This document shows, in pieces, positions 25,918-34,561 of a stretch of DNA of 64,000 bases. The position numbers and the translations under genes are program-made. Within the stretch, counting starts at the first letter, position 1. Every line of letters begins with the position of its first letter. The notes under the pieces were generated by a model. That model was not told the DNA's origin. It ran no database searches and worked only from the letters and a program-made list of their open reading frames with translations. The stretch comes from Qipengyuania psychrotolerans (GTDB taxonomy: Bacteria; Pseudomonadota; Alphaproteobacteria; Sphingomonadales; Sphingomonadaceae), in NCBI RefSeq assembly GCF_019711355.1, contig NZ_CP081297.1, positions 2,067,001 to 2,131,000 on the forward strand. The letters run 5' to 3'.

Positions 25918-27015
25918 GTGCAACTCGACTTTTTCCCCTCCCGCACGCTGACCTGGTATCTCGCGAAGCTGTTCGTGGTGCGCATTCTTGCGGTGCTGGT
26001 CATGCTGGTGCTGGTGCTGATGATGCTCGATCTCTTGTCGAACAGCGGCAAGATCCTTGCCGTAGACGGCAACGGGCAAGGCGAATTGCTGACCTACGCG
26101 GGGCTGCGAATACCGCAGTTGATCCAGCGGTTCCTGCCCTATTCCGTGCTGCTAGCGACGCTGATTTCACTCGTGACGCTCAACCAGAATAGCGAAGTCA
26201 TCGCGATGAAGGCCGCCGGACTTTCGGCGCATCAGGTTTTGGCCCCGCTATTGCTGAGCGCCATGGTCGTTGCAGGCTTCAGCTTTGCCTTCAACGAACG
26301 GATCGTCACCCGCGCGACAGCCACGCTCAAGGCATGGGAAGCAGCCGACTACGGGCCGGTTCCCGAAGAATCCAATGTGCGTGCCAATGTGTATCTGGCT
26401 GACGGCGAGAATGTGCTGACCGCAGCCCAGCTGGCGGGCGAAGGCAATGCCATCGCGATGCGCAAGGTCACTTGGTATCGCCGCAATGCAGACGGGACCA
26501 TCCTTGAACAGGTGGTGGCGGACAGGGCCACCTATGCGGCGCCGGGATGGAAGCTGGAAGATGTCGAACGGTTCGAGATTTCCAGCGCCACGTTGCAGAC
26601 TGAGGACGAGCTGATCGTCGCGCGGGAGCTTACTCCCGATCAGATCGACCTTGCCCGGATAGACCCCGACGCGGTGCCGTTCTGGGAGCTGGGTTCTTCA
26701 ATCGATGCCTATGAAGCAGCGGGCCGCAGAACCGGCGAATTGCGGGCCAAGTGGTGGCACAAGCTGTCCGGGCCGCTTTCCTCGTTCCTTATGCCTTTGC
26801 TCGGCGCAATCGCCGCATTCGGTCTTGCAAGGTCGGGCCAGCTCTTCGTGCGCGCCTTGATCGGCATGGCTCTGGGATTTGCCTATTTCGTGGTCGACAA
26901 CGCCGCGTTGGCGATGGGCAATTTCGGCGGCTACCCACCATTCCTTGCGGCATGGGCGCCGTTCTTCCTGTTCTTCCTGATCGGCGAGACGGTCCTCATC
27001 CGGACCGAGGAATGA
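25918..27015 (+). CDS. lptG: LPS export permease LptG
   Basis: 365 residues, YjgP/YjgQ family paralogue of the preceding gene. N-terminal TLTWYLAKLFVVRILAVLVM, the conserved LPYSVLLATLISLVTLNQNSEVIAMKAAG, a periplasmic jellyroll domain and C-terminal membrane segments (LSSFLMPLLGAIAAFGLARSG). Partner of LptF in the LptB2FG complex. GTG start three bases after lptF. The gene for a GNAT enzyme overlaps its stop by four bases. Confidence 0.92.
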   Translation: MQLDFFPSRTLTWYLAKLFVVRILAVLVMLVLVLMMLDLLSNSGKILAVDGNGQGELLTYAGLRIPQLIQRFLPYSVLLATLISLVTLNQNSEVIAMKAAGLSAHQVLAPLLLSAMVVAGFSFAFNERIVTRATATLKAWEAADYGPVPEESNVRANVYLADGENVLTAAQLAGEGNAIAMRKVTWYRRNADGTILEQVVADRATYAAPGWKLEDVERFEISSATLQTEDELIVARELTPDQIDLARIDPDAVPFWELGSSIDAYEAAGRRTGELRAKWWHKLSGPLSSFLMPLLGAIAAFGLARSGQLFVRALIGMALGFAYFVVDNAALAMGNFGGYPPFLAAWAPFFLFFLIGETVLIRTEE

Positions 27016-27530
27016 GCGATTGGCACATCCGGCTTGCGCGGCCAGAAGACGCCGAGCACCTGCCGGCTATCGAACTGGCGGCGGGAATGCTGTTTCGCGA
27101 AGTCGAGGGCTTGTCTGAAATCGCGGGGATGCACGCCATTCCAGCGGATCAGCAGCGATCAATGATCCGCAAGGGCCATTCGCTGGTGGCGGAGATGGAC
27201 GGGCGGCTGGTCGGCTTCCTGTCCACCGAGCCGCACCGCAAGGAGTTGCATATCCGCGAATTCTCGGTGCATCCCGACATGCAGGGTAAGGGTATCGGCA
27301 CGATCCTGCTTCGCGGCATCGGGATCGACGCACACAATAGCGGATTTTCCGCGATCACGCTGACGACTTTCACGGATGTCCCGTGGAATGCGCCCTTCTA
27401 CGAACGACTAGGCTACACGGTGATCAGCGACCTTGCCGCCCACCCGCGCCTGAACGCCGAGATAGAGCAGGAGGTCCAGCACGGCCTTCCGCGCGAGCGG
27501 CGCTGCGCGATGATTAAATTTCTGGGCTGA
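27012..27530 (+). CDS. GNAT family N-acetyltransferase
   Basis: 172 residues with a GNAT fold: MSDWHIRLARPEDAEHLPAI, the beta4-alpha3 acetyl-CoA site FSVHPDMQGKGIGTILLRG and NAPFYERLGYTVISD at the end. Substrate unknown. ATGA overlap with lptG makes it the third gene of that transcript, although no link with lipopolysaccharide export is evident. It is convergent with the desaturase gene 12 bases away. Confidence 0.9.
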   Translation: MSDWHIRLARPEDAEHLPAIELAAGMLFREVEGLSEIAGMHAIPADQQRSMIRKGHSLVAEMDGRLVGFLSTEPHRKELHIREFSVHPDMQGKGIGTILLRGIGIDAHNSGFSAITLTTFTDVPWNAPFYERLGYTVISDLAAHPRLNAEIEQEVQHGLPRERRCAMIKFLG

Positions 27531-27542
27531 CCCGGTGATGAC

Positions 27543-28634
27543 CTAAGAGCGGCGGCCCATCGTGCTGCGCGCGATCCGGGATACGAGCACACCCATGCCT
27601 GAGTGATTGGCACCGTGATAGGTCGAGCTTTCGCCCAGCTCGCGCGCCAGGCGGCGGTGCGCCTCTGGCAGCGAGTGATAGGGCATCGACGGCATCAGAT
27701 GGTGCAGCGCGTGATAGCGGAGTCCAACTGGCGCCCAAACTTCGGCAACCACGCCGGGCGGCGGCACATTGACGGAATCGAGGAACTGGGCCGTCACCGT
27801 CATCGCCTCACCCTCATTCTCCCACAGGTGGGCAACGAGCGTGCGCAATTGATTGAGAGTGGCGGTTACCGAAACGATTGCCAGCGCAATGAGCAGCGGA
27901 CGCCAGCCGAGCGCAAACACGCTGCCGATCAGCATCCAAGACCACACAGCCCCGCCGAACTCCTGCCAGAAAACGCGGCGTTTCAGATTACCCTCTGGCG
28001 GACGGCGGCGAAATTCCGGATTGATCGCCAGCGCGGAAAAGCGCTGCCAGGTCAGTTCGCGAATAGGCGGAATGATCGCGCCGAGCGGAACCAGCACGGC
28101 GAAGCGGAACAACAGTGCGACCGGTGCCAGCAAGGCGACTGCCACAAACAGCGGCAAGCTCCACGGCTTCATCAGTGCGAGCGGGAGATATTCCGGATCT
28201 TCGACGGTGCCATATTGGGTTCGTTTGTGATGGAGCGTGTGGACGCCTTCATACATGAAACTGGGGGTCAACATCGGGATGCCGACGAGCATGTTCCAGC
28301 CAGTGCGAAAGCCCGGCAAGGCATCGCGGTGAAGGTGCGAAATTTCGTGAATGAAAAGCAACGCGCGGTAGAGCGCCAGAGCCGAAACGACACCCAGCAC
28401 CACCGCCAAAGGTACGCTATCGACCAGAATTGCACCTGCAAGACTTGCATAACCCACGAGTGCCGAGCCGATCATGTCGGGCCAGTAAATAGCCGCTTTC
28501 GCCGCCGCGATATCCTTCGTCAGGTCGCGGGCAGCGCGCAACATCGCCTTGTCGTCGGCAATCTGTGAATGCCAGCCGCGCGCATCGCGCAATGACGCGG
28601 GATTGGCAGCAGATAGGGTCTGTTCAGCGTTCAT
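27543..28634 (-). CDS. Membrane fatty acid desaturase family protein
   Basis: 363 residues with the three histidine clusters of integral membrane di-iron desaturases: HEISH near residue 95, HTLHHKR near 132 and HALHHLMPSMPYH near 311, separated by pairs of hydrophobic segments. The acyl substrate or position of desaturation cannot be told from the sequence; hydroxylases share the fold. It is a single gene, divergent from the following GNAT-like gene. Confidence 0.87.
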   Translation of the reverse strand: MNAEQTLSAANPASLRDARGWHSQIADDKAMLRAARDLTKDIAAAKAAIYWPDMIGSALVGYASLAGAILVDSVPLAVVLGVVSALALYRALLFIHEISHLHRDALPGFRTGWNMLVGIPMLTPSFMYEGVHTLHHKRTQYGTVEDPEYLPLALMKPWSLPLFVAVALLAPVALLFRFAVLVPLGAIIPPIRELTWQRFSALAINPEFRRRPPEGNLKRRVFWQEFGGAVWSWMLIGSVFALGWRPLLIALAIVSVTATLNQLRTLVAHLWENEGEAMTVTAQFLDSVNVPPPGVVAEVWAPVGLRYHALHHLMPSMPYHSLPEAHRRLARELGESSTYHGANHSGMGVLVSRIARSTMGRRS

Positions 28635-28781
28635 GGTCGTTTTCCTGGGGGAGCCTTAGTGGATCGGCGCGATAAATGACAGTGTCCGCTATCGATCATA
28701 GTGATCGGGCACGCGCGATTCCTTGACAAAGATCATGTGCCATACGCAGTGCTAACCTCGGCTGAACAAGGGAAGTGCTGC

Positions 28782-29939
28782 GTGGCTGAGCAAGATATCG
28801 TTATCGTACAGGCGAATGACAAGAAAGGGCGGGCCGCCTTCGTCGACCTGGGGCGCGAATTCGCCGCGCGCGAGCCGCATTCGGTTCCGCAAGTGCGCTC
28901 GGAACAGCTCGAACTCGTAAATCCCGCCAAGAACCCGTTTTACGGCCATGCCGACGTTCAGCTGTTCATAGCACGGCGCAGCGGGAAACCGGTGGGGCGG
29001 ATCGCTGCCCATATCGATCACCTAGCTCTCGAATTGCCCGCCGCACAGGGTATGGGTCCGGGCACCGGCCTGTTCGGCTATTTCGATGCCGAAGACGAAG
29101 CCGTGGCAAAGGCCTTGATTGCCTGCGCGGAAGACTGGCTGCGCGAACGGGGGATGACCCGCGCGCTTGGCCCGATATCGCTATCCATCTGGGAGGAACC
29201 CGGCCTGCTCGTCGAAGGACAGGATCATCCCCCGATGATCATGATGGGCCACCATCCCAAACACTACGCAAAATGGATCGAGCAAGCGGGATACGCAGAG
29301 GCCAAACGCCTGCTTACCTACGATCTTGACGTGCAGCAGGAATTCCCGCCGCTCATCCGCCGCATCGTGCAATCGGGCGAACGCAACGAACGTATCCGGA
29401 TCCGCAAGGTCGACAAGAAGCGCTGGGACGAGGAGGTCAAGACGATCCTCCACATTCTCAATGATGCATGGTCCAGCAACTGGGGCTTCATTCCGTTTAC
29501 CGAGGCCGAGATAGCCCATGCCGGCAAGAAGCTGCGGCCCATTATCCGTGAAGATCTCAATATGGTCGCCGAACTCGACGGCAGGCCGGTCGCATTCATG
29601 CTGACCTTTCCCGACGTCAACAAGCCGCTCAAGGAAATCGGCGGCAAGCTACTGCCTTTCGGTTGGCTCACCCTGCTGCGCTGGCTGCGGCGGCCCAAAC
29701 AGGCCGATATGCGTGTGCCGTTGATGGGCGTCTTGAAAGAGCTTCACAATTCGCGCGTTGCCAGCCAGCTCGCCTTCATGATGATCAGCGAAATTCGCGA
29801 CGTGGCGGCGAGAAAATACGACGCCGAGCGCGGTGAGATCGGGTGGATACTCGACGACAATCAGGGAATGAAGGCCATCGCAGATGCGATCGACAGCAAG
29901 ATCAACCGGGAATACGTGATCTACGAAAAGACGCTCTGA
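28782..29939 (+). CDS. GNAT-fold protein of unknown function (often labelled dATP pyrophosphohydrolase)
   Basis: About 385 residues. Relatives in Proteobacteria are commonly annotated as dATP pyrophosphohydrolase or N-acetyltransferase, without a Nudix box here. Conserved segments: NPFYGHADVQLFIARRSGKP, GLFGYFDAEDEAVAKALI, GPISLSIWEEPGLLVEG and NMVAELDGRPVAFMLTFPDVN, the last matching a GNAT core. The GTG at 28782 with AAGGGAAG upstream is preferred; an in-frame opening extends 27 codons further without family support. Function unknown. Confidence 0.75.
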   Translation: MAEQDIVIVQANDKKGRAAFVDLGREFAAREPHSVPQVRSEQLELVNPAKNPFYGHADVQLFIARRSGKPVGRIAAHIDHLALELPAAQGMGPGTGLFGYFDAEDEAVAKALIACAEDWLRERGMTRALGPISLSIWEEPGLLVEGQDHPPMIMMGHHPKHYAKWIEQAGYAEAKRLLTYDLDVQQEFPPLIRRIVQSGERNERIRIRKVDKKRWDEEVKTILHILNDAWSSNWGFIPFTEAEIAHAGKKLRPIIREDLNMVAELDGRPVAFMLTFPDVNKPLKEIGGKLLPFGWLTLLRWLRRPKQADMRVPLMGVLKELHNSRVASQLAFMMISEIRDVAARKYDAERGEIGWILDDNQGMKAIADAIDSKINREYVIYEKTL

Positions 29940-29946
29940 TCCCACG

Positions 29947-29970
29947 GCGTTGCAAAGGCGCAACGCTGTT
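29947..29970 (+). terminator. Weak hairpin, possible terminator
   Basis: A stem GCGTTGC/GCAACGC with a six-base loop directly after the GNAT-like gene, followed by TGTTT. The short T-run makes it a weak candidate. Confidence 0.3.
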
Positions 29971-29989
29971 TGGAAAAGTCCAAAATACG

Positions 29990-30015
29990 GGAACCTGCGT
30001 AGCGATTCTTCCGTT
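29990..30015 (+). promoter_or_regulatory. EcfG-dependent promoter of the single-domain response regulator
   Basis: GGAAC (29990-29994) and CGTT (30012-30015) with a 17-base spacer, matching the general stress sigma factor consensus. It lies 72 bases before the response regulator start. Confidence 0.75.
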
Positions 30016-30087
30016 CGGGTATGATGGCATGATGCCTCAACGACACTTGCAGGATTTCATCCCATCGCCCGCAAAAAACAGACCGAT

Positions 30088-30495
30088 ATGTCCATTCCTC
30101 GCTACGTCCTCGTGGTGGAGGACGAAGCTATTCTAGGTCTGCAACTCGAAGATGCGCTCCTTGACGCAGGCGTCGAGAAGGTCGAAATTTGCTCGACCAC
30201 CGAGGCAGCGCTTGCATCTTTGAAGCGGAGCCAGCCCGATGTCATTGTGCTCGATGTCCACCTGGCTGACCGGGACGATGGTTGGGCGATTGCCGAACTG
30301 GTAAGGGAACTTGGTCCCGACAGTCCGCAGATCGTGTTTTCGACTGGCCAGCCGGAAGATATTCCTCAGGATATCGCCGAGCTCGGATACGTGCTTCAAA
30401 AACCGTATGATCCGGAGGTTCTCGTGGACCTGCTCAGCAAACCCAAAAAACGCGGCGTGATCTCGCGCATCAAGGGTGCATTGCGCGACGCCTGA
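30088..30495 (+). CDS. Single-domain response regulator
   Basis: A 135-residue receiver without an output domain. Acidic pocket Glu11-Asp12, phosphoacceptor Asp56 in VLDVHLADRDDGW, Thr86 in VFSTGQ and Lys105 in LQKPYD. The Thr segment resembles but does not match the FATGUY motif of stress-pathway receivers such as SdrG (usually PFxFATGY). A short basic tail follows. Its own EcfG promoter and its position next to phyR indicate membership of the general stress response, probably as a phosphate shuttle or sink for HWE kinases; that role is inferred from relatives. Confidence 0.88.
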   Translation: MSIPRYVLVVEDEAILGLQLEDALLDAGVEKVEICSTTEAALASLKRSQPDVIVLDVHLADRDDGWAIAELVRELGPDSPQIVFSTGQPEDIPQDIAELGYVLQKPYDPEVLVDLLSKPKKRGVISRIKGALRDA

Positions 30496-30552
30496 CGGCC
30501 GCGCTCCCAGCTCTCACTTCCTGCGATTTGTCGCATTTTCCAGCGACCCAAG

Positions 30553-30587
30553 AAAAAAGGCCTCCGCTCTTTTGAGCGAAGGCCTTT
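30553..30587. terminator. Strong intergenic terminator between convergent genes
   Basis: A 14-bp stem (30556-30569 with 30574-30587, one mismatch) with a TTTT loop. The T-run is on the minus strand, so it chiefly ends the Fnr/Crp gene; the hairpin may also stop the response regulator transcript. Confidence 0.85.
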
Positions 30588-30698
30588 CGGGATCGTATCA
30601 CCAGCCGCTTGGACGGGAGGGGGGTCTCGGCGGTGATATAGGTGAAATGTCCGGATTGAGATGGGGTTCCCTCAGGTTCGAAAAAATTTGAAAAATCT

Positions 30699-31445
30699 TT
30701 AAACGAAGGGTCGATGCGAAGGCTTGGAGCGTTCGAAACCTACCAGTTTCGACGCTTTCTCCATGTCAGGCACGCAAATCTCGCGCGGGGACCATTGGAT
30801 CAGGCCGTCCCGGTCAAGCGCCCTCAGAGTGCGGTTGGTATGTACGAGAGAAAGACCAAGCATATCGCCAATCTGCGCCTGCGTGATCGAAAGGTGCAGT
30901 CTGTTTCCCTTCTTGGCGACGCCGGTCGCGAGCGCTCGGTCCAGCAGCCACACTGCCAGATAGGCGACCCGTTCGCGTGCGCTGCGCTGACCGAGTGACA
31001 CGATGTGGCCTTCCAGTGCCGTCTCCTCCTTCGCTGCCAGCCAGGTAATGTCATAGCCGAGCCGCGGATGCTCCTTGATCAGCGAGACAAAATCGTCCCG
31101 CTTGAACCGGCACAATCTGGCAGGCAGCAAAACCTCGACCGAATGACTGAGCTCTTCCTCGAACGCTCCCTGCAACCCGACGAGATCGCCGGGGAACATG
31201 AGGTTCACGATTTGGCGGCGGCCGTCTCCAAGTGTCCTGTACCTGATCGCAACACCCTCCAGGATCGTGAAGAGGTGCTTGGTGCACTCATCTTCTTCGA
31301 GAATGGTATCGCCGCGTTCAAACCTGAACTCGCCCTGCTTGATGGATTGCATGTAAGCCTGCTGGATGCTTTCGAGCGGCCGCAAACCCGGGCAATCCTG
31401 CAACGGACAGTTTTGACATTCATACGGATCGGAAACTTCAAACAT
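30699..31445 (-). CDS. Fnr/Crp family regulator with N-terminal cysteine cluster
   Basis: About 248 residues: a cyclic-nucleotide-binding-like sensor domain at about 25-140 and a C-terminal winged helix. The N-terminus has Cys10-x2-Cys13-x4-Cys18, and Cys112 in ARLCRFKRDDF sits where FNR has its fourth cluster ligand, so an oxygen-sensitive 4Fe-4S cluster is plausible. The recognition helix LSLVHTNRTLRAL lacks the ExxSR of FNR, so the DNA site probably differs from TTGAT-N4-ATCAA. I prefer the ATG at 31445 (GGGGG upstream) over one at 31505, which would add 20 residues. Confidence 0.85.
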   Translation of the reverse strand: MFEVSDPYECQNCPLQDCPGLRPLESIQQAYMQSIKQGEFRFERGDTILEEDECTKHLFTILEGVAIRYRTLGDGRRQIVNLMFPGDLVGLQGAFEEELSHSVEVLLPARLCRFKRDDFVSLIKEHPRLGYDITWLAAKEETALEGHIVSLGQRSARERVAYLAVWLLDRALATGVAKKGNRLHLSITQAQIGDMLGLSLVHTNRTLRALDRDGLIQWSPREICVPDMEKASKLVGFERSKPSHRPFV

Positions 31446-31542
31446 CGCGGCCCCCTGCCGGATATTCCGGCCTTCTCGTCCGGCCGCTTCGTCGGCGTCC
31501 GCCATACATTTGTCAATTACGACAATTTCCGCGCCGATATGA

Positions 31543-31567
31543 GGAACTCTTGGTCTATAGAGCCGTT
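31543..31567 (+). promoter_or_regulatory. EcfG-dependent promoter of phyR
   Basis: GGAAC (31543-31547), a 16-base spacer, CGTT (31564-31567): a perfect general stress promoter 29 bases before the phyR start, implying positive autoregulation. Confidence 0.8.
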
Positions 31568-31596
31568 CAATGCGCGCAAACCACGGAAGGGGTTAT

Positions 31597-32385
31597 ATGT
31601 CGCTTGGTGATCAAATCGCAAAAAATCTGCCTTACCTGCGCCGCTATGCGCGCGCTCTAACCGGCTCTCAGGCAACCGGTGATGCATTCGTCAGGGCCAC
31701 GCTTGAAGCCGCCCTGGCAGATGAGGGGCTCAAGGCCTCGCTGGAAGGTGGCCGCGTGCCGCTCTACCGCGCCTTTAACAAGGTCTGGTCGAGTGCGTAT
31801 CTGGACGTGCCCGATGCCGTTGGCGAAGACCATGAAGGTGCAGCTCAGGATCGATTGAAATCGATCACGCCGCTGAACCGTCAGGCATTGCTGCTGACTA
31901 CTCTCGAAGATTTCTCGGTCGAACAGGCCGGTGAAGTGATGGAACTGGAACCTGCTCAGATCGAACGGTTGGTGCAGGAAGCGGTCAGTGAGATCGATCG
32001 GGAAAGCTCGACCAGCGTTCTCATCATTGAAGACGAGCCGCTCATTTCGATGCAGCTCGAAGATCTCGTGACCTCGCTCGGCCATGAAATCTGCGGCACC
32101 GCAGCTACGCGCACACAGGCGCAAGAGGTGGTCGCACAGAAGACTCCCGGCCTTGTCCTGGCAGATATCCAGCTTGCAGACGGATCTTCGGGTCTTGATG
32201 CTGTCGACGATATCCTCGCAATCGACAGCGTGCCGGTTATCTTCATCACCGCTTATCCCGAACGTCTGCTGACCGGCGATCGTCCCGAGCCGACTTACCT
32301 CGTGACCAAGCCGTTTCAGGAACAGACAGTCCGCACGGCGATCAGCCAGGCACTGTTCTTCGGATCCAGCCGCCCGCTGGGATAA
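31597..32385 (+). CDS. phyR: General stress response anti-anti-sigma regulator PhyR
   Basis: 262 residues. The N-terminal half is a sigma-factor-like domain (IAKNLPYLRRYARALTGS, TPLNRQALLLTTLEDFSVEQ) that mimics EcfG. The C-terminal half is a receiver with Glu145-Asp146, phosphoacceptor Asp190 and Lys238. On phosphorylation by HWE kinases PhyR binds NepR and frees EcfG. The ATG at 31597 has GGAAGGGG just upstream. An EcfG promoter precedes it and a terminator follows. The CHASE-HWE kinase is encoded convergently next door. Confidence 0.97.
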   Translation: MSLGDQIAKNLPYLRRYARALTGSQATGDAFVRATLEAALADEGLKASLEGGRVPLYRAFNKVWSSAYLDVPDAVGEDHEGAAQDRLKSITPLNRQALLLTTLEDFSVEQAGEVMELEPAQIERLVQEAVSEIDRESSTSVLIIEDEPLISMQLEDLVTSLGHEICGTAATRTQAQEVVAQKTPGLVLADIQLADGSSGLDAVDDILAIDSVPVIFITAYPERLLTGDRPEPTYLVTKPFQEQTVRTAISQALFFGSSRPLG

Positions 32386-32407
32386 TCGCAGACAACGAAC
32401 AAAGAAT

Positions 32408-32441
32408 GGGCCGCCTGGAATAACCTCCTGGCGGCCCTTTT
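32408..32441 (+). terminator. Terminator after phyR
   Basis: GGGCCGCC (32408-32415) pairs with GGCGGCCC (32430-32437), with a few inner pairs, followed by TTTT. Confidence 0.8.
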
Positions 32442-32495
32442 CGTGTGATCTGATGGCAGGATGCCGGCTTCCTGTGTGAAGCCCTGCCAGGCCCC

Positions 32496-34148
32496 CTATG
32501 CGCCGGGTTGCGGTGTCGTACGCAGGGTGAACTCATCCCGCTTGCGCACCGGTACCAGCAATTTGCAGCGAACTCCTGTTGGGAGGAACTCCAGCTCGAC
32601 CGGATGGCGTAGTTCATGGGCGACGATCTTCTCGATCAAGTCAGTGCCAAATCCGCGCTTCTGCGGCTCAACGACGCGCGGCCCGCCGCTTTCGGTCCAG
32701 TCGACCCGCGCGAGGCGTTCATTCACCAAGGTCCAGATAATCGCGATCTTGCCGCCTGGAACACTCAGGGCACCATACTTCGCCGCATTCGTAACCAGTT
32801 CGTGGACAGCAAGGCCTAATGATAGGGCGTCGTTGGGAGCCAATTCGACATCGGGCCCTTCGGCGACAATTTCGTGATCCTGATCGTTCGTATACGGGGC
32901 AAGCTCGACCTGGATTACCGAACTGAGGGGGGTCGAGCCCCATTCCGAGTGCGTCAACAGGTCATGAGTAGCTGATAGCGCCCGGATACGGCTGTCGATA
33001 CCTTCCGCGAAATCATCGAGATTATCGGCTCTGCGACGGGTCAGCGACACGATGGAAAGGACATTCGCGAGCGTATTCTTGACCCGGTGATTGAGCTCCC
33101 GCGTCAGTGAGTTGCGAATTGAATTTTGTTCGGCGAACCAATCAAGGGAGCGGCTGTCTTCCTGTGCCTGCTGTGTAAGAAGCCTGGCGACCACCAGTAA
33201 CAGGCTGGCAACAGCCAGCCCGAACAACAGCGTGATCATGGACATCGATGAGAGTGTCTGGTCGGAGGTTGACTGGACAACCAGCATCATTTCACGATTG
33301 GCGAGGCTGACCTTGCGCTCAACAGTTTCGTGACCGGACTGCCAGGTAGACAATTCCGCAAGCAGGTCCCTGCCATCGTCAGCGACATCATAAAGCCGGA
33401 CACCGCTGTCTTCGCCGGCTACCAGTTCGGCTGCGGAAGAGAGAAACTGATTTGCGGTGAAGGGGCTGTAGACGAAGCCCTTGAGTCTGCGATCTCCGGG
33501 CCCGCCTTCGTAGACCGGCATATATATAATGAAGCCGGGTTCAGTACCACCGCCCTCCTGGATCAAGGTGATCCTGCCGGTAGCGGTCGGGCGTTCCGTG
33601 CGGGTCGCTTCGTCCATCGCGGCTCGCCGTACCGGCTCTGAATACATATCAAACCCAAGTGCGCGCCGATTCCTGAGCGTGTCCGGTTGCAGGAAAAGAA
33701 CCGGCACGACTTCGGACCGGGGCTCTGCCGCAATGCTTGGAGTGACCCGAATGCGCGAAACTCGCCCCTCGCTCAGAATGTCTTCTATCGCGGCAACTTC
33801 GCCAGAACTGACAACCGGCGCCCATCCGATACCTTCAGCACCGCGGTAGTCTGCATCGAGCCGCAATTCTGCGACAAACTGGCGGAAGGTTTCAACGCCG
33901 ACCTCGTCCTGCGAACTGAACAGCGCAGCGGCTGCCCTCAAGAACGCGGAGTTCGAATATGCCCGGCGTTCGACAGCGGAAACCATGGCTTGCGACTTGC
34001 GGCTCAGCTCCGCGCTTTCGCGCACGCGCTGCCCACTCTCGATCGCGAACACGCTGACCATTGTCACAGCCGCGACCAGGAGGAAGATCAGCAACGGAAC
34101 TGCGCGCGGATAATCGACCAGCCAACGCTGGCGCCTGCCCCTTTGCAA
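32496..34148 (-). CDS. CHASE-domain HWE sensor histidine kinase (PhyK-type)
   Basis: 550 residues: a transmembrane segment at 16-37, a periplasmic CHASE-type sensor at about 60-270 (GIGWAPVV, RRALGFDMYSEPVRRAAMDE), a second transmembrane segment at 303-325, then the kinase core with His354 in RELNHRVKN, HELVTNAAKYGAL and W-x-E at 484-486, the HWE signature. Its place between phyR and nepR-ecfG identifies it as the cognate stress kinase (PhyK; the related Erythrobacter kinase is called GsrK). The start appears to be TTG, and I see no ATG before the first membrane segment. Ligand unknown. Confidence 0.9.
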   Translation of the reverse strand: MQRGRRQRWLVDYPRAVPLLIFLLVAAVTMVSVFAIESGQRVRESAELSRKSQAMVSAVERRAYSNSAFLRAAAALFSSQDEVGVETFRQFVAELRLDADYRGAEGIGWAPVVSSGEVAAIEDILSEGRVSRIRVTPSIAAEPRSEVVPVLFLQPDTLRNRRALGFDMYSEPVRRAAMDEATRTERPTATGRITLIQEGGGTEPGFIIYMPVYEGGPGDRRLKGFVYSPFTANQFLSSAAELVAGEDSGVRLYDVADDGRDLLAELSTWQSGHETVERKVSLANREMMLVVQSTSDQTLSSMSMITLLFGLAVASLLLVVARLLTQQAQEDSRSLDWFAEQNSIRNSLTRELNHRVKNTLANVLSIVSLTRRRADNLDDFAEGIDSRIRALSATHDLLTHSEWGSTPLSSVIQVELAPYTNDQDHEIVAEGPDVELAPNDALSLGLAVHELVTNAAKYGALSVPGGKIAIIWTLVNERLARVDWTESGGPRVVEPQKRGFGTDLIEKIVAHELRHPVELEFLPTGVRCKLLVPVRKRDEFTLRTTPQPGA

Positions 34149-34266
34149 GAACTCTGTTTCTGTCAGAACTTATCCCCACCTGCACGATAGCGCTCCAAAG
34201 CTATAATCTCTGGACGGACGTTGGTTCCAATTGAAGACACAGATCGCACTATTTGCACAAAGCTCT

Positions 34267-34291
34267 GGAACCCGATCTGCCTGTTTGCGTT
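34267..34291 (+). promoter_or_regulatory. EcfG-dependent promoter of nepR-ecfG
   Basis: GGAAC (34267-34271), a 16-base spacer, CGTT (34288-34291), 88 bases before nepR. A perfect consensus, so the sigma factor probably activates its own operon. Confidence 0.8.
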
Positions 34292-34378
34292 ACACGTGCA
34301 CGATGGGACCGCTGAATTGATGATTCCGGACCCGAGCCGGTAATCCATCCTTAAGGGCAAGGACATATTTTTAAAGCA

Positions 34379-34561
34379 ATGACATCTCCAGTACCTTCCG
34401 AAGGAAAGTTGCCTGCGGGCAAGAGCCGGAAGTCGGACAGCGGCGCAGATGACAAGCCTCAATGGGCGAACGGTCTGCGACAGCTTTACGATTCCGTGGT
34501 CGAAGAGCCGCTGCCTGATCAATTCAAGGATCTGCTTGCGAAATTGGATTCGAAGGACTGA
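34379..34561 (+). CDS. nepR: Anti-sigma factor NepR
   Basis: 60 residues. A flexible polar N-terminus precedes the two short NepR helices, WANGLRQLYDSVVEEPLPDQF and DLLAKLD. NepR holds EcfG inactive in unstressed cells and is sequestered by phosphorylated PhyR. The size and the PLPDQF segment between the helices are typical. Its stop overlaps the ecfG start by one base (TGATG), coupling anti-sigma and sigma synthesis. An EcfG promoter lies upstream. Confidence 0.95.
   Translation: MTSPVPSEGKLPAGKSRKSDSGADDKPQWANGLRQLYDSVVEEPLPDQFKDLLAKLDSKD

Noticed and set aside
27603..28568. A 321-codon plus-strand frame opposite the desaturase
   Set aside because: The minus strand encodes the three His boxes; the plus frame is Arg/Gln/His-rich with no motif.
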